A stretch of 64,000 nt of DNA from Lytechinus pictus. Taxonomy: Eukaryota > Echinodermata > Echinoidea > Temnopleuroida > Toxopneustidae. Of the stretch, positions 10,462 to 23,215 are shown piece by piece. A program made the translations under genes and the position numbers. The notes under the pieces were generated by a model. It searched no databases. It saw only the letters and a list, made by a program, of their open reading frames with translations, and was not told the DNA's origin. Positions within the stretch are counted from its first letter, which is position 1. The number at the start of each line of letters is the position of its first letter. The stretch lies in contig NC_087261.1 of NCBI RefSeq assembly GCF_037042905.1, forward strand, positions 12,536,217 to 12,600,216, written 5' to 3'.

Positions 10462-12340
10462 AATAACAAAATAAAAATAATAACGATAAAACACAGATGT
10501 TTCTGTCCTTTCCTTGTACATCACCTCGGCCTTTCCATTATAACTTTTTTCCCTTCGTGATGGAGTTTTCTAATCTAAGAAAAATCTGATTAATTATAGC
10601 AGGTTAAGGTTTCAGAATAATTTTGAAAAATTCAGAGATCAAACATTACTTGCAGAAAGGAATGTTTTTTTCTGCATATGCACATGTTTTCTACTCTGTT
10701 TTGCGAGTTAAAGATTATTAATAAGGCTAAATTATTTTGATATAAAATCTGATCCGCCCAAGATTGGCATTTTATACCACTCAATGAATTCCCTTTCCTG
10801 AAGAGGGATTATTTCAAATTACTCAATCTTTTCCAATTTTTTGACGCTCATAATTTCTTCCTAAATCCATTTTTGTCACCCCACCCCAAAAATTTTCTTT
10901 GCCCCCATTAGCCCCAATACTTTTGAAAACACTGGCGGTGCCGTCTTTAATCTAATTGTCAAAATAATGTTTTATCAGCAAGCTTTGCTTATCAGTATAT
11001 TACATCATCTGATCGAGTTTTTTCTCATCTCGATCGTTCTCTGCATGGGTATAGTGTTTAATTCATTGTTCTAATTGTCATGTTAAAACTCTTCGATTAA
11101 CTTTGATAAATGATACGTAATTTTGTCTTTAGAATTTTGTCGAGTATCAACAAGCATTCTAAATTGTTACAAAAGTGCAGTGATCATCGGATTTTTTCAG
11201 ATGTCACGAATCAAGCACCATTTCTCGATGATGTTCTATTTTAGAAATAATCTTTTGAGCACCAAACGAAGTATATGTTGTAATGTTATTCAGACCCAGA
11301 TCGTGAAGTCTGTCCCGATAGATGGTTTACAAGAAAAAAATACGCAGACATTTTGGTCGGTCGCCAAATCGCTGGGAAAAAAAATGAAAAGGGCTAAATT
11401 TTCCAATAAAACACATTTGATTTCATACCTATCACATCACAATCATTTAGGGCCATGCTCATATAATACAGTAATAGGGAATGGAATGGTGACATGAACT
11501 TTTCTGACCGGGATTTACCAATATAATTATAAACTTAAAAGCTTTAAACCATAAAGAAGGAATATGAGCGGATACACTGCAGTTTTTTGTAATAAGAATA
11601 GATTAAATAGGAGGCCTACAAGAAGCATACATTGTGTGTGAATTTTATATCATCAAAAATTATGTTTCTTGGTATTATTCATTGAATGTGTGACCTTCGT
11701 AACTTTCAGTATTTTCATTTTATAATCATCAAGGCTGCCACATTCACTACCACCGCCACCACCATCATCAGTGTTAATTATCATCACTATCATCAGCAGG
11801 ATCATTATAGTCAAGTCAACAGCAAATCATCTATGTCATTATCGTAGTTATTGAAATTAGGATCATTTTGGTAAGGAAATAATAAAAATGAGAGAAAGGT
11901 TGTAGCGGGAAGGGGGGTGTGAATTTGTTCTAAAGTAAAATCAATGTGAGTAGAATTAACTTTGTTTTTATCTATATTGCAGTGATGGTAAACATCATTG
12001 CAATACTATTTAGGATGCCATGATGTTCAATAATTCAAGCTTAAAAATTCAATACTTCACGGGTGAAGATATGGGGCCGTAAGCTGCAGGGAGATAATTA
12101 TGTAGAATAATATTAAAATTAGATCATTACTCTAAAATAGATGAAATGTAATTATTATATATTTATTATTTATATTAGTTTGTACACTTAATGGCCTAAC
12201 GGCAAAAGCAAATAGGGCCATGATATAGTCTTCTCCATCAAGAGAATTGAACATTATTTTCCTTTCAGGATTAATTGCTGGGCATTATACTCATCGAACT
12301 GTTCTAAGTCATTGCCCAGGCCTATGATCATGAAAAAGCA
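9880..12340. other. AT-rich sequence, no recognisable gene
   Basis: No exon or RNA gene can be supported. A phrase TATACYACTCAATGAATKCC occurs at about 10396 and again near 10774, an old short direct repeat. The 124-codon open frame at 11123-11497 has no domain-like pattern and looks like chance. Confidence 0.5.
10425..10462. repeat. (AAAT)n microsatellite
   Basis: About nine uninterrupted AAAT tetranucleotide units. Confidence 0.9.
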
Positions 12341-12345
12341 AGATC

Positions 12346-12430
12346 ACTGACCCGTATAGTAGAGAATCATTGACAATGGCATGCTCAGCGCGTTCGCCAC
12401 AGAGAACAATGGGAGAGACGCGCACAGACT
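12346..12430 (+). repeat. Dispersed repeat fragment shared with 19968-20050
   Basis: Both places share CACTGACCCGTA, then GACAATGGCAYGCTCAGCG, then GGTTCGCC- or CGTTCGCC-type sequence and an A/G-rich end with CGCRCRCAC. This is a short copy of a family whose longer copy ends at 20868. Confidence 0.6.
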
Positions 12431-12829
12431 TTAGTTCCCCATATCCGCTGTCGTGATTATATAGTCTGGTCTGTTAGCGGAATTATGTGGACACGGTGGA
12501 CAAAAGCATGATTTTTTCTCCAGACCTTTGTTTATGTATGAGAATTAAAAATGGGGTATGCTCCAAAAAATCTGTCTGCAGGAACAGTGAAAAAATGGGT
12601 GAAAATTTCAAAATTTATGAGTTTAGATTGGTCTGATATATAGACTAGCGCTAGTGCAAAACTCAATAGCAGTGCATTATTTTGCATTGGTTTAGTTCTT
12701 GAATTCAGACCCTTTTAGAACAAATATTCTGTTTTCCTCACATCTCGATGCACTAAATATCTGAATGCAGATGCTAAACAAGCCGAAGGGTGGTGATGGA
12801 GGGGGTTGAATGTTGGTGTGTATGTACAT

Positions 12830-13450
12830 ATTTTGGTCTTGGGGTAAAGATGTGCAAGACACATTTTTTGCATGTGTTGGAAATTGTGTTGCCATGGTAA
12901 CAGTGTATTATGGCAAAAATAAGGTACAAATCTTGCAGTTAGAACAACTTCCTCTGTTGTCATCCGATTCTCATGATATTTGGCACACACATTGGTCTTG
13001 AGGTGAAGATGTCTAAGACACATTTTGTGTGTCTTTCAAAAATCTTGTTGCCATGGTAACAACATATTATTTGGTGAAAATTGGGGAAAAAATTACAATT
13101 CAAACTGCTTCATCAGTTTTAAATCAATTCTCATGAAATTTGACACACACATTGGTATTAGAGTAAAGATGTACAAGGCACTTTTTGTATGTGTTTCAGA
13201 AATTGTGTTGCCATGGTAACAACATATTATATGGCAAAATTTAGGTAAAAACCTTGCAATTTGAACAACTTCATCAGTTTTGAACCATTTCTCATGAAAT
13301 TTGGCTCATACATTTGCCTTGAAGTAAAGATGTGCAGGAACCATTTTTTGTGTGCATTTGTCAGAGAGTATATTGCCATGGTAACCACATATGATAGCCA
13401 GAAATGCAGGAAAACTCATTGTGGATCAAACGACTTCCCCTTTTTTTAGT
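12830..13450 (+). repeat. Left-arm tandem units (about 160 bp) with RFX X-box motif
   Basis: There are four units. Each has GTTGCCATGGTAAC (12888, 13047, 13207, and 13372 with A for the first G), a CACACATTGGTMTT block and CTCATGAAATTTG. GTTGCCATGGTAAC fits the RFX X-box consensus GTNRCC-N0-3-RGYAAC. Confidence 0.8.
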
Positions 13451-13869
13451 CAGTGCTCATAAAAGTTGGAAGAAATATTCATATTTGTGTAAAGATTCAT
13501 ATTAAATTCTAAACTGCATTAAAATATATGAGTCACCTTCAGTAATATTTCTAGGTTTTGGGGGAGGAGCGGGATTGGTCCTTAAAATCTGACATCAAAA
13601 TAAAGGTTAAAGGCGGTGTCCATTAACACTCTTGAAATAAGCATCCCCTCAAGGGCATAGGCTGGGGGTACACTGGGTGAATGTGAAACCTTCCGCTGTG
13701 GCAAAGGAGTTCCAACACTTGCAAGCAAAACAAAATGTGTACCCCTTCTACTTTCAACGGCTAATTTTCCAAACCTTAGTTCCACCTCCCCAAGATGTGC
13801 ACCCCTCCCCATACCACTTCTATCTCCCCATGCTCAACCAGTCTACGCCTTTGCCCCTCAGGGGTCTTT

Positions 13870-14050
13870 GTATTTTAAAGCGAGACATTACTCCCTTTTT
13901 TTTTGGGGGGGGAAGGGGGGGGGTCTTTAGAAAATGACCTCATAAAAGTTAAAGTTAAAGGATTATGACTAGGAACTTAACCCCCCCCCCTGAAAAAATA
14001 GGGGGCTGATATATTTTTTGAGCAGAAAAATGCCCCCCCCCCCCCATTAA
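13870..14050. repeat. Poly-G and poly-C tracts within the left arm
   Basis: There is a G run near 13905-13922 and C runs near 13981 and 14034. The mirror positions in the right arm (15323-15350 and 15407-15414) have matching runs, so the tracts belong to the palindrome. Confidence 0.6.
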
Positions 14051-15608
14051 AAGGTAAGAAGAGTCATTTGCACTTCAGAGTTCAGACCATTCATTTGATG
14101 TTTAATGCATTCTGCTTTGGTAAAAAATTGTTTACAGTAGCCAATTAATCATTGTTTATTTATATTCTCCTACTCAGTCTTTTATTCATATTCAATTCCT
14201 ACTCTTTCTTTTTAACTATATCACATTACTCTTGATTTTGAGCTTCACCATACCATCTAATGTTTCCTCTCTCCTTTTTTTACCCTCTATCTCTCCAAGT
14301 ATATTTTCTCTAACATATTATAAAGTGTACCTTTAATCATGCAACTAATTATAGAAATATATATATACAAAAATCTCTGCACTTGTTTTAGAAATTCACT
14401 TGCAAATCCATGACTCAATAACATACCATATCAAAAATATGCATATGTGCACAATACATTTTTGCCTTCTATTTTCTTTCATTTAATTTTTTCAGTATAT
14501 TTCTGTGACAGCCCCTGCTTTATACATCCTACATCTCCAATTGTCAAAAAATGAATATTGTATTTCAGTAGCAAAATTGTTGGATGCAAGATCTGACTGT
14601 CACAAAAAATGCAAATAATTTTCCATTGGAGTAAGGACGAACGTATTCACTGTTCATTGAGCAAATTATTACTTTTATTTCTCTACATATATTCTAGTCA
14701 TATCCCTTTCAGATGGTGGTAACTGCAGGAATGGGAAAACTCAGTGATATAACTAAAATTTTCACAGAGGATTTTCGGAAAACAACTAAATCCATTTTTT
14801 TTTAAAGCAACATTTATTCCATTCTGCATGCTGCAACTATGAATTTGATGCACCTTTACCAAAATATAATATCATGACAGCCATTTCTTCAATTCTTTAA
14901 ACTAGACATTATATATAGCTAATAGTATTATTTAGGACAGAGTGTAGCCAAAATAGAGTTTAAAAGATTATGAAGAAAAGAATAAATGTCATGGTATTAT
15001 ATTTCAGTGTAGGTGTAAGCATTCAAAATGGAATAATTGTTGCTAGATAATAATGAATTAAAATAGCAAAGAAAAATGTACTTAGAGAGGGAGAAAAGAG
15101 GGGGGGGGGAGAGGAAACAAAACAAGAAGGTATGGTAAAGCTCTAAAGTGCAAGAAGTGCAAAAAGTGATGTAAGAAAGTCAGAGTAAGAACTGAAATGA
15201 ACAAATACTGAGTAGGAGATAAATAAAACGTTGATTAATTGGGCACCGGAAATGATCTTTTATCAAAACCAGAATGTTTTAGGCTTTAAATTAATATGCT
15301 GAAGTGTAAAGGATTTTTCTTCCCCCCCCCTTTTTTTTTTTGGGGGGGGGGTCAGTTCCTAGTTGTAATTATTTCCTTTTACTCTTTATGTGGCAATTTT
15401 CTAAAGCCCCCCCCCAAAAAAAAAAAAAAAAAAAAATGGAAGGGGTGCTTTCTTTAAGAGTGTTTAAGTTCCTAATGGCCATGGCCTTTAACCTTCTATA
15501 TTTTTATGTTGTCAGTTTCTTAAGGACCTCCTCCGCCCCCCCAAAAAAAACTATAAATATTATTGAAGGTGATTAATACCATGAATACCCTGCGCTATCT
15601 TATGATGT

Positions 15609-16187
15609 TAAAGGGGAATCCAACCCAAATAAACATTTGTTTTTAGAGGAAAAGGAAAAATCAGACAATAGGTCAAAGTTTGAACAATATCGGACAAACC
15701 ATAAGAAAGTTGTGAATATATAAAAGTTGTAAACATTGGTAATCACTATATACCCATGAAGACTTCAAATTGGCCGCATATGTGATGTCATAATGATGTA
15801 AGGGAAGGACCACTCTTCCATGTACAGAAATAATTAATGGACTAAAATGTCTTTTTCAAAAGTTTTACTTCAAATTGTATCTTTCTTTCATGAGGACATA
15901 AAACATTATACTAACAGGTTTATATTACGGCCCCAATGAAATTTAGGAGAAAACCAAAAATCAAAGTACAAGGCCAATGGGAAAGTTGTCCTTGCAGCCT
16001 CGCCCCTTGTCATAATTTACTTACCCATTGTCAATTTGAAATCTACATACTAGTAGCCTTAGGGATCTTAATTTTAAAGCAGCCATAACTTTATTTTGCT
16101 TATCCGATTGCTTTCAAACTTTCAACATTCTTATTTTTCTCCTTTTCCACACAACATTTTATGACCAAGGCTGGATTCCCCTTTAAC
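15609..16187. repeat. Nested MITE with AAAGGGGAATCCA ends
   Basis: The element starts with AAAGGGGAATCCAACCC at about 15610 and ends with GGCTGGATTCCCCTTTAA near 16184. The interior has inverted AAACTTTCAAC / GTTTGAACAA-type blocks around CATATGTGATGTCATAATGATG. It lies inside the right arm of the giant palindrome with no counterpart in the left arm, so it inserted later. Confidence 0.65.
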
Positions 16188-16319
16188 ACTGAATATGAAT
16201 CTTTACCCAAAATTAATATTTGTGTAAACTTTTCTGAGCACAGGCTGAAAACAGAGAAGTAGATTGATCCACAATTGGTGACTTTTCCCTGCATTTCTGG
16301 CTATATGTGTTTATCAAGG

Positions 16320-16900
16320 CAATGCACTCTCTGACAAATGCAAAAAAAAAAAAGGTTCTTGCACATCTTTATCTCAAGGCCAATGTGTGAGCCATATTTC
16401 ATGCATGATAATTGGTTTGAAACTGATGAAGTAGTTCAAATTGCAAGGTTTTTACCTAAATTTTGTCATATAATATGTTGTTACCATGGCAACACAATTT
16501 CTGAAACACACACAAAAAATGCCTTGTACATCTTTACTTTAATACCATTGTGTGTGCCAAATTTCATGTGAATTGATTGAAAACTGATGAAGCAGTTTGA
16601 AATGTAAGGTTTTCTTCCCAATTTTCACCAAATGTTTTGTTGTTACCATGGCAACAAAATTTCCGAAAGACACACAAAAATGTGTCTTAGACACACAAAA
16701 ATGTGTCTTAGACATCTTCACCTCAAGACCAATGTGTGTGCCAAATTTCATGAGAATCTGATGAAAACAGAGGAAGTAGTTCTAACTGCAAGATTTGTAC
16801 CTTATTTTTGCCATAATACACTGTTACCATGGCAACACAATTTCCAACACATGCAAAAAATGTGTATTGCACATCTTTACCCCAAGACCAAAATATGTAC
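16320..16900 (-). repeat. Right-arm tandem units with RFX X-box motif
   Basis: This is the inverted counterpart of the left-arm units. GTTACCATGGCAAC stands at 16480, 16642 and 16823. A local 20-base duplication of the TGTGTCTTAGACACACAAAA block (about 16678-16715) lengthens one unit. Confidence 0.75.
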
Positions 16901-17289
16901 ATACACACCAACATTCAACCCCCTCCACCACCACCCTTCGGCTTGTTTAGCATCTGCATTCAGATATTTGGTGCATTGAGATGTGAGGACAAACAGAATA
17001 TCTGTTCTAAAAGGGTCTGAATTCAAGAACTAAACCAATGCAAAATAATGCACTGCTATTGAGTTTTGCACTAGCGCTAGTCTATATATCAGACCAATCT
17101 AAACTCATAAATTCTGACATTTTCACCCATTTTTTTCACTGTTCCTGCAGCCAGATTTTTTGGAGCATACCCCATTTTTAATTCTCATACATAAACAAAG
17201 GTCTGGAGAAAAAATCATGCTTTTGTCCACCGTGTCCACAAGTAGGGTGTTTTTGACGCTAACAGACCGGACTATATAGTCGTAATTTC

Positions 17290-18290
17290 AATAGATTAAC
17301 TTACTTCAAAAGACCGTTGGCCGGTCCGATGGGGAATCTTTTGTACTATAGTGTATTAAAGTGCGTATATACAGTAACTACCGTCCCGACTTCTTTTGTG
17401 CTATTTAAAAGATTTCTTTCACCACCATCGAGTAGCAATTAGCACGTAAAATCGCATAAAATACCTGACAAAACGGGTCTAATGTTCATGATTACCAGCA
17501 TCACCATAATCATTACTATTACCTTTCATATATTTATAATTATAGAAAATATAAAATTGACATTGGAGAACGATTGGAAATAGATAATGAATGATGATGA
17601 TAATGATAATAACAGTGATGATGATAATGATAATAATAACAATGAAGTGATATTAACGGACATGATAATACGAATAATAATATAAGTGAAAATGTTGATG
17701 ATCAAATTATAACAAATGAAGATGATTGGTATATTTTGCGGTATAATGAACCATGTATAACATGAGACACATTTTTCCTTTATCATGTTTGTTATAAAAG
17801 GATTTTTATATCATGATCCTGAAATACATAGATTATATTTCAGTTTTCAAACAAAATTAAGAAGAGGGAGAATGGATGGCCTTTATCTAATTATGGAAAA
17901 GTTTTTGCTGGTTGCCAAGTCCGATGCAGTATCAATCATGATTGCATACCGAGGTCGATGCGATTTTTATATCAACGTCATCATCCCCCATAGTTTATCA
18001 AGTTTAATTTGAGTTTGTGTGCATTTTCGCAAAAATTGAAATTTGTCATGTTTGTAATACGAGATTATTCTAATTTTAGAGTGCTGTATCATCCGAACTG
18101 CATGCCATCCCGGCTATATACGTACGTTTTGAATTCATCGCCTAATTCAATTTCTGGATGCATGATACCATGCACTGCAGTTAAAGCGGAATGTCTCGGT
18201 CATATGTCAAAACTTAAGGTAATAATATTCAAACATATCAGCTCTTTTTTTAACTGTGATCCATATCCACTCACAATTTTCATACAAATC
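17290..18290. other. AT-rich sequence, no recognisable gene
   Basis: An imperfect GATGATAAT-type microsatellite lies at about 17587-17640. Open frames are short and random-looking. Confidence 0.5.
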
Positions 18291-18800
18291 TAGAATTTTC
18301 CGCTTCCGCTTCGCATCAGTTGCTTATTTGTATAACTATATTTTTCATGATTACAAAAATTGCTTAGAATTTTCATTCTTCAGGTAGAAATGTCAAGATT
18401 TTCAGCTCACGCTTCGCGCTCACATTATTAACTTGTTGAAATATGTAACGTTTTCATTTACGGATATTACAAGCAGCCGTTAACAGTTCCATTTTTATCA
18501 GAATGATCAAAACTCATTTTATTCATCTCGTTTAGGATGACAAACATTGCCAGAATGCCACTTTAGGACAAAATACATGAAATAATAATTTAAGAAATAT
18601 ATCGCGCCTCGCGCTCGCACTATTTAAAAAAGGCTTATGAGACTATGTTAGATTTATTTTGATTTATAAGAATAAAGCTTAGAATTGACAATAGGACTAC
18701 CCCTTCAAACAAAACAAAAAATCAGATTTGAGCGGCTGATCGCGGGTCATGCCTTTTGTGGATAAAAAAATTCCGCCCGCCCCCCCCCCCCTTCATCGCT
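18290..18800. repeat. Diverged CTCGC-type dispersed repeat units
   Basis: CGCTTCCGCTTCGCATC (18301), GCTCACGCTTCGCGCTCAC (about 18406) and CGCGCCTCGCGCTCGCAC (18602) are spaced about 100-190 bases apart, with a C run at about 18779-18792 next to them. This matches the internal modules of the hAT-like elements at 50.3 and 55.3 kb. Confidence 0.65.
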
Positions 18801-18990
18801 GTGATGCCAACACTGAACAGTTAAATGTTCTTACTCGCGATGAACATGAACAAAGGTTATTTTGCCGAAAGCATGAATCCAGTTAATGCTTATTTAACCA
18901 CATGTCTATCAGGGTTTTTGTATGAAAAAAGATGAAAAAAAGATCGGGCTCAGTGTGATTTAAAAAAAAAATCTTACCCGCGCCTGAACA

Positions 18991-19599
18991 TTAACCCTTA
19001 AAGGACTGGGCTATTTGAGATGTATTGAGGACTGGGGGGATGATGCCCCCCCCCCTTCTCATATCGGCCGCTGTTCACACGATCGCGCCGAAATTTGGTA
19101 CGCACATTCCTTGCCATATAAACTACAAGATAGTATTAAAAAATTCTGAAAATAATTATTTTTTATTTATTATGAATAAGATATGCAAATTTATTCATGA
19201 AAAGCATTATTTGCATATTTTACACCCAATTTCACTTCAAAGTTTCTTCTTTTTTTCTGATCTCATATTTGTAACCTTATTTATATTAAACCCTAAATTA
19301 ATCAAGCAGACCAATTAGAACGACAAATATTCACCCTAGCTTTTATAATTATATTTCATCTCCCATAGACTTTGTACACAAATTATGAAAATGAGCCATT
19401 TTCGGCATGACATTGTCTCGTAAAAAGTCAAGTGACGTCGCGATGCTTATACCCGTATGTCACAAATTCGGTCTCAAAAGTTGCGCGAGACTTCAAAAAA
19501 AGGTCATAAAATTTTGCGGGGCTATCTGTTTGCGTTTCAGAAATATCGTGCGAAGTGTCGAAGGGGGGCATCATGCTCCCCCAGTCCTTTTATGGTTAA
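18991..19599. mobile_element. TIR element, TTAACC-n-TAAAGGACTGGG ends
   Basis: The left end TTAACCCTTAAAGGACTGGG is mirrored by a right end whose complement reads TTAACCATAAAAGGACTGGG. GATGATGCCCCCC lies near both ends. The interior has CACAAATTCGGTCTCAAAAG, which recurs near 34188 and, inverted, near 34355-34380, so further relatives lie at 34.1-34.6 kb. There is no transposase frame. Confidence 0.7.
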
Positions 19600-19967
19600 G
19601 TTTTAGACGGTCAACACGGTCTATTCTTGAAACTAAAACAACATGTTCATGCTATTAAGCTCAATTAATCTATCAAAACAATCTAAATCTAGTTGAACTT
19701 GTTACTACTGAAGCCTGAAAGCAGGAAGTATAAACATTTGTAGAAGCGTAGCTTTTGGAAAATATAACAATTAAACGTACACGCCACTGAACTATTATCG
19801 GCCTTTGCATGGATCCTCGCATTGTCAACATAGAGGGCGCTCATGCAAAAACAACAAATCGGATAGTTGCTTGAGAGGATTCATCGAGGTGTCACTGTAA
19901 AAGATAAAAGAGCCGCGTCCGTTTTCGCTGCAAAAGGGCACGCTGGCGTCTTGAATGGCAAGAGCAC
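19600..19967. other. No recognisable gene
   Basis: Mixed-composition sequence with no supported feature. Confidence 0.4.
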
Positions 19968-20868
19968 TGACCCGTAGGAAAGAAAAATGGACAATGGCAC
20001 GCTCAGCGGGTTCGCCGTAGATTATAAAGGTAAAGACGCACGCACACTTTTGACAACACGCCTAACCCAAAATGGATGTTCTTAAGAATTGTGCATCCAA
20101 AAGTATTTGGCATATTTAGACCACACGAGATCACAACAATGAGTTTAAAGCTATATTACTCAGTCAAAATCCATGAAGATTTCATCAAATTTTGTAATAT
20201 GATTAACAATTGTATCCGTAAGATGGATAATTTATTTATATTGCTGTCAATTGTTTGCTCATTAAAGTCTAACAACACTCTTAGTTCTCAGAAATTACGG
20301 GAAAGATACTCAACGTCAAACATTTCAAATTTCAATAACAAACTTGAGAAGTAAAAGAAATGCTGCATTTTAGTCAAAACCCATGTCATTTTCACCAAAC
20401 TTTGTGAAGTTGTAGAGGAAGGTATACCAAAGAGGTGCAAACATAAAAAAAATATGGGTTCATGTGCTTGTTTTCAAACTATCAGCACTCTTATTAGAGC
20501 AAATTTGCTTCTTAAAACACCCGAAAACGCGCCAAAAGCTTTGTATCTATGTGAGGAAAAATTCCGAACCACTTTTCCATTTATTCAAACTCGGGGTCAT
20601 ATTCATCATACTTTGCAGCACTACAGAGAAACTATTTTGAAATTGTAGAGGAATAAAAATAAATGGTCCATGGAATCATTCTAGTTTATTAGCTTCATAA
20701 AATAACACATCGGATCTGAAGTTAGTGCAGATAAGGAGAAAACTCAGCTCACAATACCTACAGCTAGCTGGTTAAATCACCAGTTCATCCATTGTGACGT
20801 CAGCGCGCAGAGTGTAAAATAAGCGCAGATCATGATGCGCACAAACATAACTGTGGAACGTCCTTAAT
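19968..20868. repeat. Dispersed element ending in AACTGTGGAACGTCCTT
   Basis: It shares its first ~85 bases with 12346-12430, and its middle (AAAACCCATGTCATTTTCACC near 20375, TTCATGTGCTTGTTTTCAAAC near 20459) with the tandem units at 1.7-2.9 kb. The last 17 bases are the complement of the sequence at 1229. It is probably a composite or partial copy of one TIR family. Confidence 0.6.
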
Positions 20869-21049
20869 TCGTCTAGTAACTATTCTCTTCGTGTATTCCA
20901 TAATTTTTGGAAAAATATCCCTTTTTAGGCTGGTCTGATTCTGAATAGTATTAGCTAAAGCTGCGCACTTGCATTTTGATTGGGGAGTTATGTATACCAA
21001 TATCAATTGTAACAAATTATTTTTAATTCCTCTTTCATGACAGTTTATC

Positions 21050-21830
21050 AAAAGTTTCGGCTCGCAATTTGCACTCGCATTATTTTTAAAGTATTTTTTA
21101 AAGTATATTAACCCATGCATCCTATTCATGATTACAAAATGTCCAGTTTTCTGACCCTGATATCAATTTCGCGACCTCATTGGGCTTATTAGATTAATAA
21201 GTGAGATAATAATATTTTCATTATTTCCTAATAATCGTTGTCAGTTTTTTTTTTCAGAACGGAATATCGACAAGTTTCATCTCTCGACAAAAACAAAAAT
21301 GTTCTTAAAATGTCCCGGTCGCAACTGGAAATATATGTATTGATAAAAATATCAACTTGCGCGTCGCACTCGCATCATTTATTAAGTGCGACCCATATCC
21401 AATTCGTAATTGCGCTTAAATTAAACTTTTTTTTAGATCGGAAAATCAAATATCTTTAGCTCGCGCATCGCGCTCTTATTGTTGATATTATGATAAAGAA
21501 TGTAATTAGAATGTCCTGATTCTAGGTTTGAATCTAAACACACGCACGCATGTTTATTTTGATACGAATCTTGTTCCAGTTTCAGATCAGATTATCAAAT
21601 TATTAATGTAGGAATGTTATCCACTTATCCATCCTTTTCCTGATTTACAAAACGTGAGATGTCGAATTTCGTTTCGTTTCGGCTCGCGCTTCGCGCTCAC
21701 ATCAAGTGTATAGTCATAGCCCTATCCTGTTCGTGATTTTAAAAGGTGCTTAGAATGCCCTGTATTTAGCTGGGAATGTAAAAAATATTCAGCTCGCGCT
21801 TTGCGCTCACATTTTTTGATTGTTGAAATA
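21050..21830. repeat. CTCGC-type dispersed repeat units
   Basis: Cores stand at about 21058, 21356, 21459, 21680 and 21791, for example GCTCGCGCTTCGCGCTCAC at 21681. They alternate with AT-rich spacers that mention TTAGAATGYCCTG. This is a decayed tandem module array of the hAT-like family. Confidence 0.65.
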
Positions 21831-22856
21831 TGTAGGCTAAAAACAATTGTGTTTGTCGGTGTAATAGTATTCACTTTTTGAAAGCAGATTTTGTGCATTT
21901 TTATACATGACAATAAATTGTCTCGGATCTAAGATAACTTTAAAAAGACTGCATATGTTAATAGCAAAGTCGAGGCTCCCTTTATACCATTACTTTCTAA
22001 TAGTTTTTCCACAAATTAATACATATCTTACAAAAGAGGAAGAAAACGGGAAGTTAGACAGGCACATGCAGACCAAGGGGCGAGGTGGTCTTGCTTCCCC
22101 CTTTAAAAAAGTACAAACAGAAGAAATATAAGTGAAATGGAAAGGGAAACTTAAAAAATGATATGGTGGAAAAGAAAAATAAGGGGGGATGCCGTGCTAA
22201 TACGGCCCTCCTCTCCCTGCTGCTGGCTTACCCCTCCCAGTATTAAAGAGATATACAAACAGCACAAAAGAAATAGGAATAAACAAAGGAGATGAATGAA
22301 ATGAGGTGAAATAGAATCAAGTAGGAAAAAAAATCGCGATAATGAACAGAAAATAATTGGCCAAGATTGTGAATGTGTAAGATTAGAAATATCAGTTTTA
22401 ATTTTTGGACGAAATTGTGAATCCAGTGTCTAATCGCCTTTGCCTCCTCTTGTACCAATTAAAATATAAACTAAAAAAGAAAATGTAAATGGGCAATTCC
22501 AGGAGACCGAATGCGATCGCTACGCCCTATTGGCTGCGTAAAAAGGAAAAATTGAATAAATGCAAAGAAGAGTGGAAAAGAGGAAGAAGAGTGAAGAAAT
22601 TGACAGACGGGGAGAATATCAGTGTTTCAGCTAGGTCAATTTTGTAAAAAATTAATGGTTCATTTCGCTTTTCATGCTTTTAATAGTTTAATCAAGAAGA
22701 TTGTGCACGCTATTCATTTTTACGAAAAATACCTAGGTCTTTTCGTCTTTTCTTTTTCGTCCTTGATGTTTGAAAGAAGTTCGCGCTTCGCGCTCATATT
22801 TTATGTTTATGAGAAACATGTTCTGTGCACGACTTTTTTCAGGAAGGTCTTTTTTT
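21831..22856. other. Repeat debris, no recognisable gene
   Basis: Purine-rich pieces (about 22030-22350 and 22540-22620) and one more TTCGCGCTTCGCGCTC core at about 22780 suggest further transposon remnants. No exon is supported. Confidence 0.5.
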
Positions 22857-22860
22857 AAGA

Positions 22861-23215
22861 GTCGTGGTGTAGTGGTTCTGACTCCCGCCTTGTAAACGGA
22901 GAGTCGTATGTTCGATTCCCACCGCGGTCTATATACCGTCCTTTGGCAAGACGTATTTTGCACACCTTGCCACTCTCGACCCAGGTGCTAAATGGGTACC
23001 CGGTTGGATGCGAAAGTTATTGTATGCTTGAATTTGCAAGTGCCACTTCGAGGCTGCGATGAATGCAAGGAATGCTTCCCAGGGTGTGGAAGTTGTGCAC
23101 TTTTTATGCGGGATTGAAATGAATCATGGGGTAATAATATGCTGTAAATCGTTTTGAGCCGTTCTGAGAAAAGCGATATTTATAAACTTGCTATCATTTA
23201 TTATTATTTCTTATC
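22861..23215 (+). mobile_element. tRNA-derived SINE
   Basis: The head at 22861-22927 is tRNA-like. It has an A-box-like TGGTGTAGTGG (22865-22875), an anticodon-arm-like region with TGT, and a B-box-like GTTCGATTCCC (22910-22920). The body then runs to GTAAATCGTTTTGAGCCGTT and a GATATTTATAA block, and ends in a TATTATTATT tail. Pol III transcription would start near the head. The anticodon stem is imperfect, so this is not a functional tRNA gene. Confidence 0.8.

Larger units (their letters stand above)
12460..17276. mobile_element. 4.8 kb near-palindromic element with terminal TATAGTCYGGTCTGTTAGCG
   Basis: The left end TATAGTCTGGTCTGTTAGCG (12460) returns as its complement with one change at about 17257-17276. 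The arms match along most of their length. Examples: the CCGAAGGGTGGTGATGGAGG block near 12783 and its complement near 16920; the AAGGTTAAAGGC block near 13600 and its complement near 15485; and the CTACTCAGT / ACTGAGTAG blocks near 14170 and 15210. The centre (about 14600-14950) is unpaired. No transposase frame is visible, so this is a giant fold-back or MITE-like element. A TA duplication is possible but cannot be separated from the TATA-rich ends. Confidence 0.8.

Noticed and set aside
11123-11497. 124-codon + strand open frame
   Set aside because: AT-rich composition, no recognisable motif, no promoter, splice or polyadenylation context.
22861-22927. Functional tRNA-Thr
   Set aside because: The anticodon and acceptor stems are imperfect and the sequence continues into a SINE body and tail.
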